Below are positions 60,274 to 64,000 of a stretch of 64,000 bases of DNA, one piece after another. Source of the DNA: Kaistia terrae (lineage in GTDB: Bacteria; Pseudomonadota; Alphaproteobacteria; Rhizobiales; Kaistiaceae); the NCBI RefSeq assembly GCF_026344005.1, contig NZ_JAPKNH010000002.1, positions 929,261 through 993,260 of the forward strand, read 5' to 3'. Numbering within the stretch: the first letter of the stretch is position 1; every line of letters starts with the position of its first letter. The notes beneath the pieces are model-generated. The model had not been told where the DNA came from. It saw nothing but the letters and a program-made list of their open reading frames with translations, and made no database searches. Both the position numbers and the translations under genes were made by a program.

Positions 60274-61455
60274 ATGCCTCGTGGTTTGAACAAGCTGACG
60301 GCGATTTCCGTCCGTACCGCCGCGCCTGGCAAATACTCGGACGGCGGTGGGCTGTGGCTCTACAAGCGGCCCGACGGGGGAGGGCAGTGGTTCCTGCGCT
60401 TCACGATCCACGGCCGGCGCCGCGAGATGGGGCTGGGGTCGACGAGCGACGTTTCGTTGAAGAACGCCCGTGTGGCCGCCGACGCGGCAAGATCCATCGC
60501 CAAGGCGAACAAAGACCCTATCAAGGAGCGCGACCGCCAGTCTCGGGAGGCCGCTCGATCCATCCATGTCTTGAAGGACATCGCTCTGGACGCCTTCGAA
60601 AGTCGTAAGGCCGAGTTGAAGGGTGACGGCAAGGCGGGCCGATGGTTCACGCCGCTTGAGCTTCACGTGCTTCCGAAGCTGGGAAACATGCCGGTGGCCG
60701 AAATCGACCAGAAGGACATTCGCGATACGCTGGCGCCCATCTGGCACACGAAAGCGGACACGGCGCGCAAGGCGATGAACCGCCTTGGCCTTTGTCTGAA
60801 GCATGCCGCGGCGCTCGGATTGACCGTGGACCTGCAGGCGACTGACAAGGCCCGAGCGCTACTAGGGAAGACGCGGCACAAGTCCAAGAATATCCCCGCG
60901 CTGCCGTGGATAGAGGTTCCGGCTTTCTATGCCAGCCTCGACGCGGGCAGCGTGACACACCTCGCTTTGCGCCTACTCATTCTAACCGGTGCTCGGTCGG
61001 GACCGCTGCGGTTCCTCCAGGAAGCGCAGCTAGACGGCGATGTCTGGACAATACCCGGCGAGGCGATGAAGGGGCGCAGAGACCGGACGCCCGATTTCCG
61101 CATCCCCCTGTCAGTGGAGGCCATGGCGGTGATTGAGCAAGCGCGGCGTCATGCACGCGACGGCTACATCTTCCCGAGCGTCCGGAAGGGCGTAATTTCA
61201 GACGCCACCATGGCGCGCCACATGGAGCGCGAAGGGATGCAAGCTCGCCCTCACGGCTTCCGGTCCAGCCTGCGTGACTGGCTCGCCGAGACGACTGATG
61301 CGCCGCACGAGGTCGCCGAGACAATCTTGGGGCACACAGTCGGAGGAGCCGTCGAGCGGGCCTATCGACGGACGGATTTCCTGGAACAGCGCCGTATCCT
61401 TCTGGAGCGCTGGGGCCAGCATGTCACTATCGGAGTCGATTGTTCCTGCAAATGA
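60274..61455 (+). CDS. Tyrosine recombinase (integrase) of a mobile element
   Basis: A 393-residue integrase. The N-terminal arm-binding domain (about 1-95) has the DUF4102 pattern YSDGGGLWLYKRPDGG and MGLGSTSDVSLKNAR. The core domain is about 100-200, and the catalytic domain holds Arg241 (TGARSGPLRF), His327 and Arg330 (HGFRSSLRDW), His354 (LGHTVGG) and the nucleophile Tyr364 (VERAYRRTD). All expected catalytic residues are present, so it may be active. It is the first gene of an island that continues past the window. Confidence 0.93.
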   Translation: MPRGLNKLTAISVRTAAPGKYSDGGGLWLYKRPDGGGQWFLRFTIHGRRREMGLGSTSDVSLKNARVAADAARSIAKANKDPIKERDRQSREAARSIHVLKDIALDAFESRKAELKGDGKAGRWFTPLELHVLPKLGNMPVAEIDQKDIRDTLAPIWHTKADTARKAMNRLGLCLKHAAALGLTVDLQATDKARALLGKTRHKSKNIPALPWIEVPAFYASLDAGSVTHLALRLLILTGARSGPLRFLQEAQLDGDVWTIPGEAMKGRRDRTPDFRIPLSVEAMAVIEQARRHARDGYIFPSVRKGVISDATMARHMEREGMQARPHGFRSSLRDWLAETTDAPHEVAETILGHTVGGAVERAYRRTDFLEQRRILLERWGQHVTIGVDCSCK

Positions 61456-62374
61456 GGATGGCATCATATTGAAATGGATATGGGACTACCCGATCGTAAA
61501 ACTGGGTATCCATGAGTTTTATCAGGTGCCACGCAGAAACTATCGCGAATCCATGTGGTTGCGCGGGCCCGAGGATGACGTGGACGGATATGTGTTGATG
61601 CCTATCCGCCCGAAAGACGACAAGTTGGATTTCCCTGGGAATCCAACCTTGGAGTCCGTCGGCTCCACCATGCGTTCCGGCGTCGCAGTCTATTCGCACC
61701 GTGACGTCTTCGGCGCGGTACAAAACGGGGTGGCGGCGACCGACTTAGCCGTTTTCAACCCCATTGATCTCTATTTCGAGTGCGCTTTTGTCATGGGTGC
61801 TCACGGATGGGCGGAACCGGGTGGTGAACTATCGGACGAACTGCTTTCGAGAGTAATAGAGGTGGAAGGAATTGATTTCGTTGCAAAAGCGAAGAAGAGG
61901 TTCGGTGAAGCAGGGTGGTACGCATACGCGGGTGAGGTTGCGGCCCGCCATTTCGCTGCGCCGCTAAGTCGCCTTTGGTACGTCGCGAATCTGATGTCAC
62001 TCTGTGTCGCACATAAGGACGACCTGCGGCTGGGCTACTTGTGGGCCGAGTATCGCATCAAGATGAGCTACGAGGTCTTTGCGCTTAGGCACATCGAAGT
62101 TAAAGAAAAAAACCGTGCAAGTGGCCTCAAAGGCGGGCAGGCTGATAAGAAGAGAGAGCGTTATCACGTTCTTGATCGGCTCGCTCGTCAACACGTCAAG
62201 GAACTGGCGTTTGCTTCGGACAGAGATGCTCTACGGATCGCCAGAAGGTTGACCGTCGAGCATGACGCCAAAGCCGACGCACCACTTTTTAGTGTCAATG
62301 GAAAAGCCCTAAGCCGCGATTGGCTTGACGAATGGCTAAGGCATTTCCGCCAGGCGGCCAGAGGCGTCGAGTAG
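61421..62374 (+). CDS. Unrecognised 317-residue protein of the mobile element
   Basis: I do not recognise this protein. It overlaps the integrase end by 35 bp in another frame. Visible parts are an N-terminal region with aromatic residues (WIWDYPIVKLGIHEFY), a middle part with FNPIDLYFECAFVMGAHGWA, and a helical C-terminal half with a charged stretch ASGLKGGQADKKRERYH near residue 240, suited to nucleic acid contact. It has no signal peptide or membrane helix. Codon use is less GC-biased than in the rest of the window, which fits recent transfer. A role in the element's maintenance or cargo is only a guess. Confidence 0.65.
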   Translation: MSLSESIVPANEDGIILKWIWDYPIVKLGIHEFYQVPRRNYRESMWLRGPEDDVDGYVLMPIRPKDDKLDFPGNPTLESVGSTMRSGVAVYSHRDVFGAVQNGVAATDLAVFNPIDLYFECAFVMGAHGWAEPGGELSDELLSRVIEVEGIDFVAKAKKRFGEAGWYAYAGEVAARHFAAPLSRLWYVANLMSLCVAHKDDLRLGYLWAEYRIKMSYEVFALRHIEVKEKNRASGLKGGQADKKRERYHVLDRLARQHVKELAFASDRDALRIARRLTVEHDAKADAPLFSVNGKALSRDWLDEWLRHFRQAARGVE

Positions 62375-62553
62375 TTTCAATTGCTTAGGAGCAAACGAAC
62401 CAGTGGTTCCCTGATGCTTTCGTCATGAACCAGCGCTTATGGAGGCATCCCAGCCTAGGAGCGGTTCCATAGAAATATCGAGTAGAAGCGACGGCTCCCC
62501 GCTCGTTACATCGTTAGGTTCCACCTCGTATCAACCGAAGACGAGGCGAGACA

Positions 62554-62748
62554 ATGGAACTCATCGATCCCCTTCTGACCGTCCGCGAGTGCGCCGCGAT
62601 ACTGCAGATGAGCGTTCCGACCTTCTGGCGTCGCGTCGCGGACGGCACGGTTCCCAAGCCGGTCAAGATTGGATCGCTCTCCCGGTGGCCCCGTTCTGAA
62701 ATCACTGGTGTGATTGAGCAGGCCAAAGCTCGCCGCAACGTCGCCTAA
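62554..62748 (+). CDS. AlpA-family helix-turn-helix regulator/excisionase
   Basis: A 64-residue DNA-binding protein. LLTVRECAAILQMSVPTFWR is the MerR-like helix-turn-helix, followed by RRVADGTVPKPVKIGSLSRW and SEI, the AlpA signature. AlpA-type proteins control integrase expression or direct excision of the element. Placement after an integrase is standard. The 179 bp before it (62375-62553) contain no gene but probably its promoter. Confidence 0.88.
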   Translation: MELIDPLLTVRECAAILQMSVPTFWRRVADGTVPKPVKIGSLSRWPRSEITGVIEQAKARRNVA

Positions 62749-62846
62749 GAAAAAGCCCCGCTGCCACTGGACGGGCCGAAGGCTATTCTGATCGCTCCTG
62801 GCATAGCCTTGACCGTCCTCTGGCGCAAAGCCACTGAGGTTCAGTC

Positions 62847-63599
62847 ATGCAAGTGACAACACGAATGAAGCTCCTGCCGTCGGGTGCCAACGCTCCCCCA
62901 AAAGCGCAAAAGGCCGCGGCTGGTTGCACAGCGCGCGGCCTTCCGAATTTCGATCACCTTGGCGGGCTGATCAAATCGAAGGATAGCCAACCTGCCCTTC
63001 GCCTTCAAGCCAACTACCGCCATGAGGCGCAGCTCGGGCGTGACCCGGAGTGTTGCAAGGAAGACTCGTCGGGAAACCCCACGCGAGGCCGCTGTGTGCC
63101 GATCCAGGACTTCCGCGACCACTGCCGGCGCCTGGTTCTAAAGATCGACATCTGCCGCCCCGACCGGTCGGACTACATCGGCATGCCGCCTTCTCAAAGC
63201 ATTGAGGAGGCCTTGGAAAACTGGCCGATGCTCGCGTTGGATCATCCCTCCGGGGAGCAATGGGCCGCTGACGTTCTGCCTGTTCTCGTATGCGTCATGA
63301 ACAGCAACAGCGCGCGACGCACCCCGCCCGAAATTGTGGCGGCGAGCCTTCTGATCCTGCTGATTGAAGCTATCGAGCACCTGGCGGAACGCAAATTCGA
63401 CTGCCTGGAAGCGGCGGCCTTCTCTGCCGTCGCAGCGTCTGGTGGGCGTGGGGCGACCGACGGCGCGTGGCTGAATGGGTTCCGCATGACCGAGCCAGCA
63501 GATCGGCGAAAGGATCGATCCGGCTGCCGCACGTTCGCCGAAGCTTGCGGAGCTCTCCCTGGCAATTTGCCGGATTGGACCGGAGGCGCCGCGGAATGA
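62847..63599 (+). CDS. Unrecognised mobile-element protein
   Basis: A 250-residue protein that I cannot assign. GAGG stands 7 bases before ATG 62847. The first 100 residues are Cys- and Arg-containing with no clear fold; the part from about residue 112 (MPPSQSIEEALENWPML, then EIVAASLLILLIEAIEHLAE) looks like a compact helical domain with good codon bias, so ATG 63183 is a possible start. A strong hairpin falls inside its first 32 codons. The stop overlaps the next gene by 4 bp, so they are coupled and may work together. Confidence 0.55.
   Translation: MQVTTRMKLLPSGANAPPKAQKAAAGCTARGLPNFDHLGGLIKSKDSQPALRLQANYRHEAQLGRDPECCKEDSSGNPTRGRCVPIQDFRDHCRRLVLKIDICRPDRSDYIGMPPSQSIEEALENWPMLALDHPSGEQWAADVLPVLVCVMNSNSARRTPPEIVAASLLILLIEAIEHLAERKFDCLEAAAFSAVAASGGRGATDGAWLNGFRMTEPADRRKDRSGCRTFAEACGALPGNLPDWTGGAAE
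62910..62942 (-). terminator. Hairpin with T-rich flank on the minus strand
   Basis: AAGGCCGCG and CGCGGCCTT pair over 9 bp around a 15-base loop. Read on the minus strand the stem is followed by TTTTGCGCTTTTGGGG, so it looks like a terminator in that direction. It lies within the proposed plus-strand coding region, which raises doubt about the upstream start of that gene. Confidence 0.45.
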
Positions 63600-64000
63600 C
63601 GCGCAAACACGACAGTCGAGGCCGCCGCCCCCACGGGCCACCCTATGTCCAGTTGTTTCACTGGATCCGGCTTACCGAGGCTTGGAAGTCACTCGCGCCC
63701 TATTCTCGGCTGCTCTACATCGAGATCCGAGGGCGTTTCAATGGCTCGAACAATGGCGATATCTCCATGAGCCATCGCGAAGCCGCGGAGATCCTTTGCT
63801 GCAGCGGCAGGCCAGTCAACGCGGGGTTCAAGGAACTGGAAGACCGGGGCTTTATTCGGCCAGTGCAGAGAGGCTCGTTCGGCTGGAAGGTACGAACCGG
63901 TGGCAAGGGACGGGCCACGATCTGGCGGCTCACCGAATTGCCGCAGGACATTCCGGTCTATAACGCCGCCCCAAGCTACGAGTTCAAGGTCTGGACCCCG
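63596..64000 (+). CDS. Winged-helix DNA-binding protein of the mobile element (cut by window edge)
   Basis: The frame from ATG 63596 stays open for 135 codons to the window edge. YVQLFHWIRLTEAWKSLAPY is followed by LLYIEIRGRFNGSNNGDISM, then a helix-turn-helix (SHREAAEILCCSGRPVNAGF, KELEDRGFI) and a wing (GGKGRATIWRLTELP). It resembles replication-initiator-like or helix-turn-helix proteins found on alphaproteobacterial integrative elements. It overlaps the upstream gene by 4 bp. Function is not established. Confidence 0.65.
   Translation, partial: MTRKHDSRGRRPHGPPYVQLFHWIRLTEAWKSLAPYSRLLYIEIRGRFNGSNNGDISMSHREAAEILCCSGRPVNAGFKELEDRGFIRPVQRGSFGWKVRTGGKGRATIWRLTELPQDIPVYNAAPSYEFKVWTP

Noticed and set aside
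62841..63122. 93-codon open frame on the minus strand in the mobile element
   Set aside because: It passes through a terminator-like hairpin and has no known domain. The plus-strand frame has a better ribosome-binding site, though the choice is not certain.
1..64000. CRISPR array
   Set aside because: No set of regularly spaced direct repeats was seen anywhere in the window, and no cas-like gene is present.

Overview
The window looks like chromosomal DNA of an alphaproteobacterium, most likely of the order Hyphomicrobiales (Rhizobiales). Coding DNA is GC-rich with strong GC bias at third codon positions. The nitrate-sensing pair is of NasT/NasS type. The CysG homologue has the rhizobial form of its N-terminal motif, and one intergenic element matches the repeat family scattered through rhizobial genomes. 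I cannot name the genus from sequence alone.

Layout. (1) 1-3.2 kb: the end of a catabolic operon with a PfkB kinase tail, a nucleoside phosphorylase, a SIS-domain sugar protein and an aldehyde dehydrogenase, closed by a strong hairpin. (2) 3.3-11.4 kb: nitrite assimilation, with nasT-nasS followed by cysG, nirC, nirA and an unusual reductase in which a [4Fe-4S] domain replaces the flavodoxin domain of CysJ. (3) 11.5-14.1 kb: an arsenic operon arsR-acr3-arsC-arsH with an operator overlapping the arsR start. (4) 14.1-52.5 kb: a large exopolysaccharide locus. (5) 52.6-59.6 kb, minus strand: a six-gene operon for an oligopeptide-type ABC transporter and an amidohydrolase. (6) 60.3-64 kb: the start of an integrated mobile element with a tyrosine integrase, an AlpA-like regulator, two unrecognised proteins and a DNA-binding protein cut by the window edge.

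The exopolysaccharide locus has all parts of a Wzx/Wzy-type pathway: a priming sugar-phosphate transferase, six GT4 glycosyltransferases, flippase, polymerase, ExoP-like co-polymerase, outer-membrane export protein and two predicted polysaccharide lyases. CapD-like dehydratase, DegT aminotransferase, formyltransferase, PIG-L deacetylase, ATP-grasp and HAD proteins point to an amino-sugar building block, and a sulfotransferase points to sulfation. Its left arm (14.1-21 kb, minus strand) is a seven-gene operon that appears to make a CDP-linked 3,6-dideoxy, C-methylated sugar. The same operon ends in GtrB- and GtrA-like genes, and a divergent GT-C-type membrane glycosyltransferase lies next to it. 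Together these suggest a three-component system that adds the branched sugar on the periplasmic side.

Most notable points: a 3-dehydrase that has the diagnostic PLP histidine but lacks the iron-sulfur cysteines of RfbH; an ExoP-like co-polymerase whose kinase domain has lost its nucleotide-binding motifs; the unusual nitrite reductase partner; and AT-rich promoter islands that break up the otherwise GC-rich polysaccharide locus.
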